DNA of 64,000 nucleotides from Podospora comata (taxonomy: Eukaryota; Ascomycota; Sordariomycetes; Sordariales; Podosporaceae). Made by a program: the position numbers and the translations under genes. Positions 23,901-35,423 of the stretch are shown here, in pieces (position 1 is the stretch's first letter; every line of letters begins with the position of its first letter). The notes below the pieces were generated by a model. The model searched no databases. It was not told the origin of the DNA and saw nothing but the letters and a program-made list of their open reading frames with translations. The DNA lies in NCBI GenBank assembly GCA_017354895.1, contig CP071495.1:603001-667000 (forward strand). The letters are read 5' to 3'.

Positions 23901-26459
23901 GAGAAAACACGGAGACATTTGCATGCCTCTCCGGCGCGGCTGGGGAAGGAGGCAGCTGGCGATCTTCTCCTGCTCTCTGGTGGTTGAATTTGCGAGAGCA
24001 CCTGCAGGTCGACAATTTGAGCCCCGGCATTTGATACTCTCTTCCTCGGCCATCATCGTGGTGGTTGTGCTCATGCGTGGCGATATGGGTGCACCGGCTT
24101 GCGTCTTTGGACCATGTCCTGTGATATTTCATGACAATCTCGAGCAACAGGGCAATACTGGAATATGCCCTGACGAGAGCCTCGGGTGCCTCATGAGAAT
24201 GCCTCATTTCTACACAAGTTATCAGCTTATGCATCGAGATGGGAAGGATGGGGGCATCTTGTGAACGGGGCCTCTATTCTATTAACCGACCCGTTAAAAG
24301 GCCGTGGGACAGTAAAGACAGAACCCCGTGTTGGATCCCAGGCCATTTTTGAGGCCTGTGCCGTATAGAAGAGTTGTCGAAGTTGGGGTCTTCATTCCGG
24401 GCCCGAGGTTGTTGAACAGGCAAGGCCGGTCGTTGATTCGGAGATTTACGCATCTCGCGAGCCAACGAGATCAGAAACCGCAGGATTGTCCAGCACAAAA
24501 GATATCTCCGCATTTTGGTGCTCCGACTTCCACATTGGTGATCACACAAAATGACAGCGTTTAGTCAACGGCCACAACAATGGCTGGCTGTGTGTTGATG
24601 GAAACGGCGTTCTGAGAACTCGAGAGTATACATAAACAGACTCGGCTTCTGCCGGTGGGCGAGTAATCGGTTGTCAAAACTGAGATCAGCGCCCCTTGTC
24701 TGGGGAGGAGGTTCGCTAATCGGCAGTCAACACCGTTTTTGTCGGCTCCAATTGCATTGGCGAGGGTTCGAGAGGAAATCCGGAACTTGGGCATCATGAG
24801 CCGTCTGAAGTCATCAGAACCGGGTCCCTGTGTGGCACCGTTGACCATGGTCGAGCAATTCCTGGCTCAGGTGGTCAGGATGTTGGAGCCTTGGCTTGGC
24901 CTGCCTCAGCGAGCAGCTCATTTCACCTCCAATCTCAAATTTCATCTCAGATTCTCACTCAGAGTCTTTTTCCTTTTCCATTTTCAGCCTTCGGTCTCGG
25001 TCGCGCGGTCGCCTTGCATCCACCTCACCTCTTCCGACCTCCCCGACACGGCCACTTATTGCACACCTTCTTCTTACGGAGGAGGCTTGAATTACACGAG
25101 GGCCTGTGCGTCCCCTGCCTCGGCTTTCAAGTCTTGTCTCGAATCTGACATCCCCAGCGACGACTCCAGCCGGGCGGGTATCGAGACTGAGGCACAGGCA
25201 TGTCTCTCGTCTTGCAATGAGTCCCGTTCACACGTGTAGAAAACGTGACGGTTGAGTTTGGACCAGAATAAACGTGTTTATTTATGGCCAGTAGCATGCG
25301 GTAGAGATACTTGATACACGCCAGTCCACATGTATTTTAAGCCGTGGTCCACTCTCGTTTTAACCAAACGTTCAAACGCCCAAACGGTCTCGCTTGTCAT
25401 CCCCAGGATCCACACCGCTGATCCACTCGTTCATGCTTCGACATCGAACTCGCTCGCTCGCTTCTGCCCGTGCCGGCTCCAGCGAGGGAAAGGGGGCAAG
25501 CGACCTTGATCTCTTTTCCCCAAGGCCACCGTCCTGGGCAGTGAGGACGACGATAGCAACCTGCTGTAGAGTGACCAGAGGGCACACTACTATATGCAGC
25601 GATGAGCAGGAGGAGGTATGGTTGGGGCTGTGGTGTATGGGCAGCTGTGGTTACTGGTCGCAATTCATGCCTCTGCCGCCCCCATTGGAGAAGAGGTCCA
25701 CTTCATTTTCCAGCGTCACCGATCCTAGCCAGGGGGAAAGTCAAAACAGCCTGTTTGGCCTGGGTCACCGTTAGGTGAATTCTGCCCCACGGTCTATGCA
25801 GCCGGGGATCACAGGAGGGGGGCGGCTCAGGGGAAAAAGAGGGCAACAGAAGAGAGGGAGGCGAAAACGGTCGTGTTAAGCTTCTTTTTGGTCGCACAAG
25901 AGGCGCCGCCCTTGTGCTGGCCGGAATTCATCGAAGCCAGGGATCGCGCCGACGGCAGAAGCGAGCGATGGACGGGCGACGAGATCGTTAAGGCTTCTTC
26001 CCCCGGGCCCCAGCGGCCCCCCCCTTCCCCTCTCCCCAGGCCCCGTTAAAAGGCCCGTACGCCGCACAGCCAAGAACAAGGGGGTTGGGCTGGGGACCTT
26101 GGGGAGGGTGCTGCGGGAAAATAGTGACCAGCAAGGAACCAGGTAATGCAGCGCGCAAAGCATGCGGGTTCGAGGTCGCTTCGTGGTCGCTTCTTGTCAG
26201 TTGCTCACAGCAGAACAGCAGCAGAAGCGCGCATTTGCAGCTTCCCACACTCCCCTGCGCGCAGGCCAGAAAAGCACAGGCCCGCCAATCTACAGAGAGA
26301 CGTATCGTTGAATTTCTCGAGAGCAGCCACACACCCAACAACAGGCAGGTCCATCAGTCGACGCAGGAAACCCGGCCCAGGGTCGCGTTCATCCCCTGGT
26401 CGCTTTTTTTTAGGGTCAGGAATCGTGGCTCCATAAAAAAATCTAATTAAATTCCCAGC
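20996..26459. other. 5.5 kb gene-poor stretch of normal base composition
   Basis: Between MIX23 (-) and the Moc3-like regulator (+). Several open frames of 60-170 codons occur on both strands. None shows a domain, repeated conservation pattern or splice structure I recognise. One (24739-25239, +) ends in a Cys-containing stretch with CTPSSYGGG..ACASPASAFKSC and could be a small protein, but this is weak. The right part (25.9-26.46 kb) is probably the promoter and 5' leader of the regulator. Short gat-repeats occur near 22630. Confidence 0.5.
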
Positions 26460-29400
26460 ATGGCTCAATCCCCCGAGTCACCCCAGTTGCGACTGCAGTC
26501 ATCTCTGGATTCGAATCCCGTAAAGCCGCGCGTGCTGCCAAATATCAACACGCTCGACGAGCACCTCCAGTCCCTACCGACCCAACCATCATCCCAACAG
26601 CTGCCCCAGCTGTCACAATCCTCACGACCCTCAGAGCCCTCAGAGCCCTCACAGCCCTCACAGCCCTCACAGCCCTCACAGCCCTCACAGCCCTCACAAC
26701 ACCACCACCCGCGCTTTTGGACACCACCACCGTCGACACAATCACAGGCACAGGCACAGACACAGGCACAGACACAGGCACAGGCACCACCGCCGTCCCA
26801 GACGTCACAGCCTGTCAGTCTGCCAGAGAGAACCAGTGCCGCCACTAGCTCCAGCACCACCAACGGCGGAGGACGCGGCGGTGAGAAGGACGCAGCCGAT
26901 GAGAGCTCGACCGTGAAACATAGTAACACCTACCATCACGCGCCGGGAGCCAGCCCTGCCGCTGCCGCTGCCGCTGCCGTTGCCGTCGGTGCAGCAGAGA
27001 ATTCGATGCACCAAGTTCGGGGCAGTCAGTACGAGGCGCGATACAACGGCGACGCGCCAATGTTGACCGCGTCCATGATGTCCAACTCGCAGCCACTCCC
27101 CGGGCCTCCCCGCCAACCCATCAGCTATGCCGGCTCGATGCCCTACCATCCCGACAGCCTACCGCCGACATCGCACTACCCGTATCCGCCGCAGGCCGTT
27201 CCGCCTGCCGACCCTTACCGACCGACGCCAACGTCCCTTCCCAGCATGCGAACCCTCGATCACGGACACGGGCACGGGCACGGACACGGACACGGGCAGC
27301 CACAGCCGCCACCACAGCACCAGCACCAGCAGCACGGTATGGCGCTGGGTGGCCACATGGTAGCCCCAGTGGCCCCGGGCCCGTCAGGCTTGGGATATCA
27401 CTATGTCCACCCACATGTTTATGGTCTTCCCGACCCCTCTGCCGCCGGCATGCGCTTCGCGATCGCGCCTGGCCTGGCGGCCGACCCGCGCATAGCCATG
27501 AGCGGAGGCAGACACAAAAAGGTACCGGAGAACCGGAACAGGCCCCTGATACCCCGGGATGAGTCGGCCTGCTGACTATGAGCTTTTCGTTATGGCTGAC
27601 AGGAGATCAAGCGACGAACGAAAACCGGCTGTTTGACATGTCGCAAGCGCAGAATCAAGGTGCGTAGACTCCCTTTTAACAGTTGACATTTTTCCTTTTT
27701 ACGCCCTTTGGATTGCGGTAGTTGGGGGGGCGTCTTTGGGGGAGGGGAGGGGCGCTGGTGTTGTCGTGGTTGGCTGGCGTTGGACAGAGAACGTTGTTGG
27801 GTAGACATTTGGAGTTGCGTTTAGCGCAGAAACCTATGTCTGCGGCTTTGTGGTTGGCAACAAGCGTTGTCCGATTTCTCGGGTCAACTTGATGCTTTCG
27901 CTTGTGATCGCTTGGAGCAGCTCACCCGACGCCTGACGTCGGGGCTATTCCAAAGCGAGCAAACCAGCGAGCCAGCCATCCTTCCACACGTCACTTCCCG
28001 TTACCGAAGGCGCTTGGACAAGACCCCGAATTTTCGGCTCCAACTGCTTTTCTCCCTGGCGAACCCCCCCTCAATCAATCACACACACATTCTGTATATA
28101 TCCGCACTGTTTCCAACCCCCAAACCCAAACCTGCTCGGCTTCTAACGTGACATTCTCTGATGTAGTGCGACGAGGGACATCCGACGTGCAACAATTGCA
28201 AAAAGTCGAAGCGCGAGTGCCTGGGTTACGATCCCATCTTCAAGCAGCAACCGGGCCCAAGCGCCATCCAGCCTGCCCCGAACAACCAGCAGCAACCCTC
28301 GACACCGTCCACGCTCGCGTCCCCCGCCCCGACTGTCCTGTCGTCCTCCACCACGCACGCCTACCCTCCCCCGACCGCGACGACAGCCACATACCCGCCC
28401 CCGCCCGCTCCAAGTGTTGCATTTGACTCCCCTGCATCCGCAACCCCGCAGAGCATCAAGGCCGACCAGGCATACGACTACTCGGCGGCTATCGACCCCG
28501 CTCTCCAAGCTGCAGAAGCCTCGAGCACGCCTGCATCTCACTATCAGCAGCATATCAAGACTGAGGGGGGCACATCCCACACCGTTGGTGACAAGAACAA
28601 TTTGAGAGGTGGCACCCCATCCTCCCCTTCCACCCTGCCTGCGCTTGCGCAGACTCACTCGCGGGAGATCATGTCGGCTCATACAAGTTTCCCAGCAAAG
28701 AAGATGAAGGTCGATGAGCTGATAGCACTTGGGGGCGCCTTCCCCCCATCCCCCAGCTCGCCCCCGTCCCCCGAAACTATCGACGAGATGACCAAGCTGT
28801 ACTACGAGGTCTACGTTCCAGGTCTGACGCTCTTTTTCGAGACGCAATGGTATGATATCGCAAAGGACCGGATCGCGACGGTTCTCTCTGCCGCCACGCT
28901 CCCCAACGGCCAACCGCTCGTTTCTCTTTTCGCTTCCTTTGTCGACTCCATCTCCAAAATCCACGGCACCGACCCAAGCAATATGGTAGCCTCGGGCCAT
29001 CTCGAAACGTGTGTGATTTGGGCACTCGCTCGGCTGCCGCTGCTGCCCTCTTTGAATACTGCCCACCCACCTTCAGCATCAAACACTCCTGGGCGGGATT
29101 CGAACGAGGCATGCGGTCGTCTACGTGTCTTCGAGACGCTCATCTCCGGAGAAACGCTAGAGAGCAATCCTTTGACACCACCGGCAGCCAGCATGAGCCC
29201 ATCACAAAGGAGCGAGCTGGAATTTTGGTTTCATCTGGCGCAGTACCTTTTGCACACGCATGCCCCATCTTCTGGATCTAGTACTCGTGAACATCTTCTT
29301 GGTCTCATGAGGTCTCTGCTGGATGGTCGAGAAAATCGTGATGTGATTTACAGCATTGTGGTGCTCCGCGAGTTTACCCAGCGTTGGGACGCTGGCCCGA

Positions 29401-29594
29401 ACGAGCAAAATGTGGGAGCGCATTTGGAAGAGTCGGATCCGCGCAGCAAGCTCGCAGTTGCCACGCGGTTCATTCGAGACGAAGCTGCCTCAACGGGCGG
29501 GACGACAAATGTTGTGCGGCGTCTTTCCGATCTGGCCTATCGAGCATTTGTTCGACCTGGTGTCAACGTCAACAGAACCGGCAGGGGTGGTTAG
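26460..29594 (+). CDS. Zn(II)2Cys6 transcription factor, Moc3-like
   Basis: Three exons: 26460-27521, 27603-27659 and 28167-29594 (848 residues). The 81-bp intron 1 has donor gtaccg and acceptor gacag. The 507-bp intron 2 has donor gtgcgt, branch ttctaac and acceptor gtag. All junctions are phase 0. The first 354 residues are disordered, with tandem SQP units (about 26630-26700), Ala, His-Gly and Pro-rich tracts. Exon 2 (19 codons) gives EIKRRTKTGCLTCRKRRIK and exon 3 starts CDEGHPTCNNCKKSKREC, so intron 2 cuts the CX2CX6CX6CX2CX6C zinc cluster after its second cysteine. The C-terminal half (from about residue 540, DEMTKLYYEVYVPGLTLFFE) is the conserved helical domain of Moc3-type regulators of development and stress. 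Leaving intron 1 in would end the protein 17 codons later without the DNA-binding part. Confidence 0.88.
26632..26700 (+). repeat. Tandem 9-bp repeats ccctcacag in the regulator gene
   Basis: Seven to eight copies of agccctcac or a one-base variant encode Pro-Ser-Gln/Glu. A related ggcacagacaca run follows at 26746-26788, and a cacgggcacgga run (Gly-His) lies at 27260-27297. All are in frame. Confidence 0.85.
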
Positions 29595-30440
29595 CATTCA
29601 TGGGTGGAAGGTATCAGCCGCCTCTTTTTCTACCAGCCTCGCACGCTTATAATTCGCCGTCTGTATCAAGGGTCCAGCTGGTGCCGGTCCGTCTATCACG
29701 CACTTCGGTATTTTTTCTGATCGCAAACCACCATTCCCACGGCAGTTTGATGACGGCCTGGGTCTTTCCTTGTACAATACGTTTTGTGGGATTTCTTAGG
29801 GAAGCGGAAGAGGGGATATCTCGTCGGGTTGCTGTCTGCTGTCGGCGAAATCGTTCTCTGAACAGAAATGAAGAAAAAAAAAAGGGGGTGTCGGAGGCTA
29901 GCATAGTCCTGCATTTGGGCGTGGGGTGCACAAGGAGTTTCATGGGGCTGCAAAAACTTGATATAAAAGAAAGCTGCATCTGGTGGCAGGCGATGGAATC
30001 TGCATTTTCTTTCTTTCTCTGCTTGCATACAACCTGGCGTTCTTCTCAGTGGGAGCCAAGGTGAAGCGGTCTCTTACATTTTAGATTTTCAAACATTGTA
30101 GAATCTTTCAACTACATACTGACCAAATACATTGAGCTTCGCGGCGGAAGGGCGCAGGAACTTCGATCCCGTCCCCGTGTCTTCGTTTGTTCAGATGTGG
30201 TGGACTTTTTGCCTCAGCCTGATGAGGCCTTTTTATATCATGTGTGTGAACTTGACATTTTGGTCTATAGAGGACGAGACGGCAACCACGCCAGCTTGAG
30301 GTTTTCGTAATTTCGTGAGAGAAATCTACTCCAGCACAAAAGATGGCAATATGCTTCCACAACTACTACCGACTCAACGATGCGCTCCGGTTGGCCATGA
30401 CAATATGCAAGAAGACACTCATTCTCAACTATCCTCATTT
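29595..30440. other. Convergent intergenic region
   Basis: 3' flanks of the Moc3-like regulator (+) and the hydroxyacid reductase (-). Contains an A10-type run (29873-29882). No gene seen. Confidence 0.5.
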
Positions 30441-31535
30441 CTACCGTTCCATGCTCTTCTGCTCCGGCACGATACTCCGCAAACGACCAGATTCAACAGC
30501 CATGCGCACATTGCTAATCGCCCATTCTTCCATCTTAGTCTCCGTCTCGACGGTAAAGGTTCCCATGTGTGGGACCAGAAGGACTCGGGGGTTGGCCAGC
30601 AACCCAGGGTGGACATCCGGCTCGTTCTCATACACGTCCAAGCCGGCAGAGCTTACATGTCCAGAATCAAGAGCTTCCACCAGCGCTGCTTCGTCGATGA
30701 CAGCCCCTCTGGCCGTGTTGACTATGACGATGCCTGCCTTCATCTTGGCAAACTCGTTTCGCGAGATGATGTGACGGGTGTTTGGGTTCAGGGGCAAGTT
30801 CAAACTGATGGCGTCGCTGCCAGCCAGCAAAGTGTCGAAATCAACATATTCAGCCCCAATCTCCTTCTCGATATGAGCATCCAGCCTCGTTCTGTTGTGG
30901 TATCGGATCTGCATACCAAACACCAGCGCCTTCTTGGCCATGTTGCGGCCTATACCACCCATACCCAAGATGCCGAGGACTTTGCCCTGGGGATCGTGTC
31001 CCAGCGGTGGGAGGGTCTTCCCGCGCCACTCCCCTGCTCGAAGAGAGGCCATGCCGACGGCCACATTTCTCAGAGCTCCGAGAAGGAGGAAAATCCCCAT
31101 GTCGGCCGTGGCGTCGTCCACGGCCGTCGGGGTGTTGGACACACGGATGCCGCGAGCGGTACAGGCGTGGACGTCAACCTGATCATATCCGGCTCCGTTG
31201 TGGCACAGGAAACGGAGGGAATCCGGGAGTGCCTGGAGCAGTTCGCCATCTATTTTGCCTGTCACTTCGAAGCTGTCGAAGGTGCGGTAGGCGGCAACGC
31301 AGCCGTCAAAGGCTCCAGAGGATGCTTCCTGGATGAAGTCGGCTCGGTTGTTCGACTTTGGCGTCAAGATTTGAGCTATCTCGCCTACGGCTTCCCACGA
31401 TGACTGGGCACTGTGCGGTCGTCCGTGAGCATACATCTGGGGCTGCCAAAGGAATGCGACAGAGAACGAAACTTACTGCTCAATTACGCCTAGCAAGAGC
31501 ACCTTTGGTCGGCCTGCACTTTTAGAAGAGGCCAT
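30441..31535 (-). CDS. D-isomer 2-hydroxyacid dehydrogenase (glyoxylate reductase-like)
   Basis: Two exons: 31535-31477 and 31410-30441 (342 residues). The intron has donor gtaagt. The acceptor is cgcacag at 31411, chosen over a nearer ccccag because only it joins GVIE-HAQSSWEAVGEIAQI in frame. The Rossmann signature is GILGMGGIGRNMA, and the catalytic triad is seen as Arg in VNTARGAVIDE, Glu in YENEPD and His in VPHMGT. Substrate-side segment CHNGAGYDQVDV and TPTAVDDATAD match fungal Gor1-type glyoxylate/hydroxypyruvate reductases. It would use NAD(P)H to reduce glyoxylate to glycolate. Exact substrate unproven. Confidence 0.9.
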
Positions 31536-32657
31536 TGGGACGTCGTCGTCGGCGGGAGTACTAGCTAGAGTTGGTCTGGCGAACGTCTCTATTCTGATTC
31601 AGATTAAGAGGCTGGCTGTCGAGCTTGCTTGCAAAATAGTATCAGACAATATCGTCTTCACCACTCGATCGTGGCGCGGGGTTGTTCAGAGAATACCGCG
31701 GGGTGATTTGTCCGCAGGAAAAGTGAAAGTGTGACTAACAGCCAGTATCAGAACGAAAGCAAGCAATTGTCTCGCAATTTGAATGGTGTTTTCCAGATAC
31801 AGATAGGCCTGGGTTACGAAGGATGGGATGGTGTCAAAACTCCGGGTATGGTTCACAGAGAATATCTCGGCTGATCCCAATGTTGGCGTCAACGGCTTGG
31901 AGCATCATGAAGTTCATCCACCTCTTGCAAGGTTTCCGCCAGCCACCTCGACTGCTGCCATTGGTTGTAGAGGTGACGGGGGCCAATTCTTGTCCCGTGA
32001 TTGATGAGAGATAAGAGCCTCAGCTATTGGCGATATTATCAGTAGAACATGGCGTGCCAGTAATCATACCTGCCACTACACCGAACAACAGCGGAACTGT
32101 CGACTCGGTTATTCCCGATGCTACTACATTTGGCAGCCGTGATGAGTACTGATGACATGTTGAGTAACACACACCCACGCAGCCACTCAAGTTGCGCCAG
32201 AAATCACACCGTGTACAAAGTATACACACAAAAAGGACTGGGTATTTTATTGTGTTGTCCCTCTATTCGCAAGACCTCGGTTGACGGGGTCGTGTCCTCT
32301 AACCGTCCCTTCTCTCTTCTACTTTTCTCGCCATAAGATGTAGGCGCTCCAGCGCCCCAATGTTTAACGCCTGCCAGTGTGGGTGTGGGTGGATATCATG
32401 AGCCAAAGCCAACGCCGTACTTTTTGTTGAAAATGCGTACCATGCCCCCAGCCATTTTTAAGTTACCCTGCCCAAACCCTAGATGAATCATGCAAGTCAT
32501 GCCTGTTGAAAACAATGCCCCAAAACCCCATTACATGCCGTCAAGACCTGTCCAAGATCGGTGTTGTTGAACGAGATCCCTGGTAGAAAGCCCAGTGTGC
32601 CCTGGTAACCACTGCAGGTTTGCGGAACACAAGATATATTAGAAAAGGAAAAGGAAA
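31536..32657. promoter_or_regulatory. Upstream region of the reductase; 3' flank of S-adenosylhomocysteinase
   Basis: 1.1 kb. No convincing gene. The 5' half serves as promoter of the reductase. Confidence 0.4.
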
Positions 32658-34112
32658 TTAGTAGCGGTAGTGGTCGCTCTTGTAAGGACCCTCAACATCG
32701 AGGCCGAGGTACTCAGCCTGGACGTTGGTGAGAGTCTCAAGTTCGACGTTGACGTGGTCCAAGTGAAGACGGGCAACCTCCTCGTCGAGGATCTTGGGGA
32801 GGACGTAGACCTTCTTCTCGAGCTTGCCACTCTTGGCGAACTCGACATACTTCTTGGCGAAAGCCTCATCGTTGTTCTTGAAGAGCATGATCTGAGCGAG
32901 CACCTGGTTGGTGAAGCTGCACGACATGACGAAAGAGCTGTGGCCAGTGGCGCAGCCCAAATTGACGAGACGGCCCTCAGCCAAAAGGATGACGTGGCGG
33001 CCGTTCTTCATGAGGAAACGGTCAACTTGGGGCTTGATGTTCTGGACAGATTGGGCGTTGGCCTTGAGCCAGGCAACGTCAATCTCAACGTCAAAGTGAC
33101 CGATGTCTAGAAGTTTTGTAAGCGGCGGAAGATCAAGGACTCAAGGGCATAAGGATCTAAACATACTGCAGACGATGGCATCGTTGGGCATGGCCTCGAA
33201 GTGCTTGCCAACCAGAATGTCACGGCAGCCAGTGGTGGTAACGAAGATCTGGCCGACCTTGGCGGCCTTCTCCATGGTGGTCACCTGGAAACCAGCCATG
33301 GCAGCCTGGAGGGCGTTGATGGGATCAACCTCGGTGACGAGCACACGAGCACCCATACCCTGGAGAGCGAGAGCACAGCCCTTGCCAACATCACCGAAAC
33401 CAGCAACAACACCAATCTTGCCAGCAATCATCACGTCGGTGGCGCGCTTGATGCCGTCAATGAGGGACTCGCGGCAGCCGTACAAGTTGTCGAACTTGGA
33501 CTTGGTGACAGAGTCGTTGACGTTGATGGCAGGAACAAGGAGCTTGCCCTCCTTGAGCATGCGGTAGAGGTGGTGAACACCAGTGGTGGTCTCCTCAGAG
33601 ACACCGTAGCAGTCGGCGAGCATCTCGGGGTACTTGGTGTGGACCAGGTGAGTGAGATCACCACCGTCGTCAAGGATAAGGTTCAGCTTCTTATTGTCCT
33701 TGAAGGCAACGAGCTGCTGCTCCAAGCACCAGTTGTATTCCTCCTCGGTCTCGCCCTTCCAGGCGAAGACCGGCACACCGGTGGCAGCAATGGCGGCAGC
33801 GGCGTGGTCTTGGGTGCTGAAGATGTTGCAGGAAGTCCAGGTAACCTCAGCACCGAGGGCGGTCAGGGTCTCGATGAGGACAGCAGTCTGGATGGTCATG
33901 TGGAGGCAGCCAGCAATGCGGGCGCCCTTGAGAGGCTGGTCGGCAGCATACTACAAGGAGAATTAGAGACACTGTGATAATCTTTGAAAGACAATGCGAG
34001 GTCTAACCTTCTCTCTGGTCTTCATGAGACCGGGCATCTCGTTCTCAGCGAGCTCGATCTCGCGGCGCCCGAAGGCAGCAAGGGAGATATCGGCGACCTT
34101 GAAGTTGGACAT
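32658..34112 (-). CDS. SAH1: S-adenosyl-L-homocysteine hydrolase
   Basis: Three coding exons: 34112-34008, 33950-33167 and 33106-32658 (445 residues). Introns are 57 and 60 bp (donors gttaga, gtatgt). N-terminus [20 protein letters not shown]; substrate-binding segments [14 protein letters not shown] and [12 protein letters not shown]; catalytic [16 protein letters not shown] loop [11 protein letters not shown]-terminal [10 protein letters not shown] and the terminal KSDHYRY needed for the tetramer's NAD site. All family landmarks are intact. It hydrolyses SAH to adenosine and homocysteine, relieving product inhibition of methyltransferases. Codon choice is strongly biased to C-ending codons, unlike its neighbours, as expected for a highly expressed gene. 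A 5'-UTR intron seems to precede it. Confidence 0.96.
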
Positions 34113-34145
34113 TTTGATGTGATGTGGGGGAAGCTGTAGCGACGA

Positions 34146-34197
34146 CTGTTGGTTAAAATGAAACCACAGGATAAGGTAGCTTGGTGGTAGAACTAAC
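34146..34197 (-). other. Probable 5'-UTR intron of S-adenosylhomocysteinase
   Basis: On the minus strand a gttagt donor (from 34197) and a tttaaccaacag acceptor (to 34146) bound a 52-bp stretch 33 bases upstream of the start codon. Inferred from splice signals only. Confidence 0.5.
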
Positions 34198-34373
34198 CTG
34201 CCGATGGGAGGGAATGGAAAAGGTGAGGGGTGGGGGAGAATAATCAGGGAAAAAAGATGGGAGAAGGGTCGGGGATTTTGCTTACTTTTAAAAGAGGGGC
34301 GGAGTCGGCGGAGTGAGGGGTCGCAATCTAGGCGCTGGGCAGGGCACTGGGGTTCAACTTAATTGCCGTCACA

Positions 34374-34446
34374 ATTGGCAGAAAGCACCGAACACCGAAT
34401 GCAGGAGCACAACCAGAGGCTGCAGCTGGTGCAATTGATAGCCAAT
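34374..34446 (-). promoter_or_regulatory. Paired CCAAT boxes upstream of S-adenosylhomocysteinase
   Basis: ATTGG at 34374-34378 and CCAAT at 34442-34446, in opposite orientations, 265-335 bp upstream of the start codon. Plausible HAP/NF-Y sites; not tested. Confidence 0.35.
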
Positions 34447-35423
34447 TATGGCAGTTTCAGATTTCTTAGCTCTATAGCAGATTCAATTGTGTTCTCGTCA
34501 GGACAACGAGTACAATGCTAGCGGACCGGAATAAGAGACTTCCAGGACCACCAGGAAAAGAAAATCAAACCCGAGCCAAAGCGGGACAGCCATGGAAAAT
34601 GTGGGGGTATGAAAAAGAGCAGTAACCTTGAAGGCTCTGTCGGTGAGTGGTTCTGGGGCAAGCTATGCCGCTTTGGACTGCATAACCCCACCAGTCTGCC
34701 CCTCTTTCCTCCATCGCCGCACCCAATGGCGAGAGGGGAGCGAAACGTGGGAGGGGCTTCCAGCACGAAGTGGCCTTCGCGAGAGCCCCTCCTACGGCTC
34801 CTTACAGTTCGGCGGTCAGGAACAAGGCAAAAGCAGAAGGTTACTAGGCATATACCGACAGACCTCATGATCTTTGACGTCTTTTCGGCCTATACAGCTA
34901 GCCATAAAACCGCAAAATCCATAGCTCTCAAGAAGTTCGCACAGTCTGTCACAAAGCATTCGCTTTGGGTCGTCAGCCCCCATGCATCCGGACCAATTTG
35001 ATATGTGGACTCCGACTCCGAGGATAAACTCCGGGCTGAGACCGTGGTCCGAGGAAGCATAGAGAGGCTCGTACATCTTACATCAACTCTTACGTCAATC
35101 AAGATAGGTTCCTGGCAATGGGGTGCCCCTGTGCAGCCAGACCCGTCAAAAGCCGAACATCTTGTGGGTATTGTGGTACTGTTGGTGTTTATTTATCCAC
35201 GCCTAACGCAGGCCCTCCTATCTAGTTGCCTTTCGCCCTGGTGTCTCTAGTTCGCTCTCGGCCCAGAGAATTTCCATTAAGCAAATGGACAGCATGGCTG
35301 GCCCGGAAACTAAGCAATCAGAAAAGATGCCCATAACCCGGAACGCCAGACCTAATGCAGTCGAGAATACCCGCCAACGCTCGTCAAACCCCCTTTTCAC
35401 GCACGCCATGCACATGTCTGCCC

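Larger units (their letters stand above)
34113..35423. promoter_or_regulatory. S-adenosylhomocysteinase promoter and eIF3h 3' flank
   Basis: 1.3 kb. Besides the UTR intron and CCAAT boxes, nothing with coding character was found. Confidence 0.4.

Noticed and set aside
24739-25239. 166-codon frame with cysteines near the C-terminus, possibly a small secreted protein
   Set aside because: No signal peptide at the start, no known cysteine pattern; mentioned only as weak within the gene-poor stretch.
29384-30064. 226-codon frame overlapping the 3' end of the Moc3-like regulator
   Set aside because: Same strand, different frame, runs through the UTR, no features.
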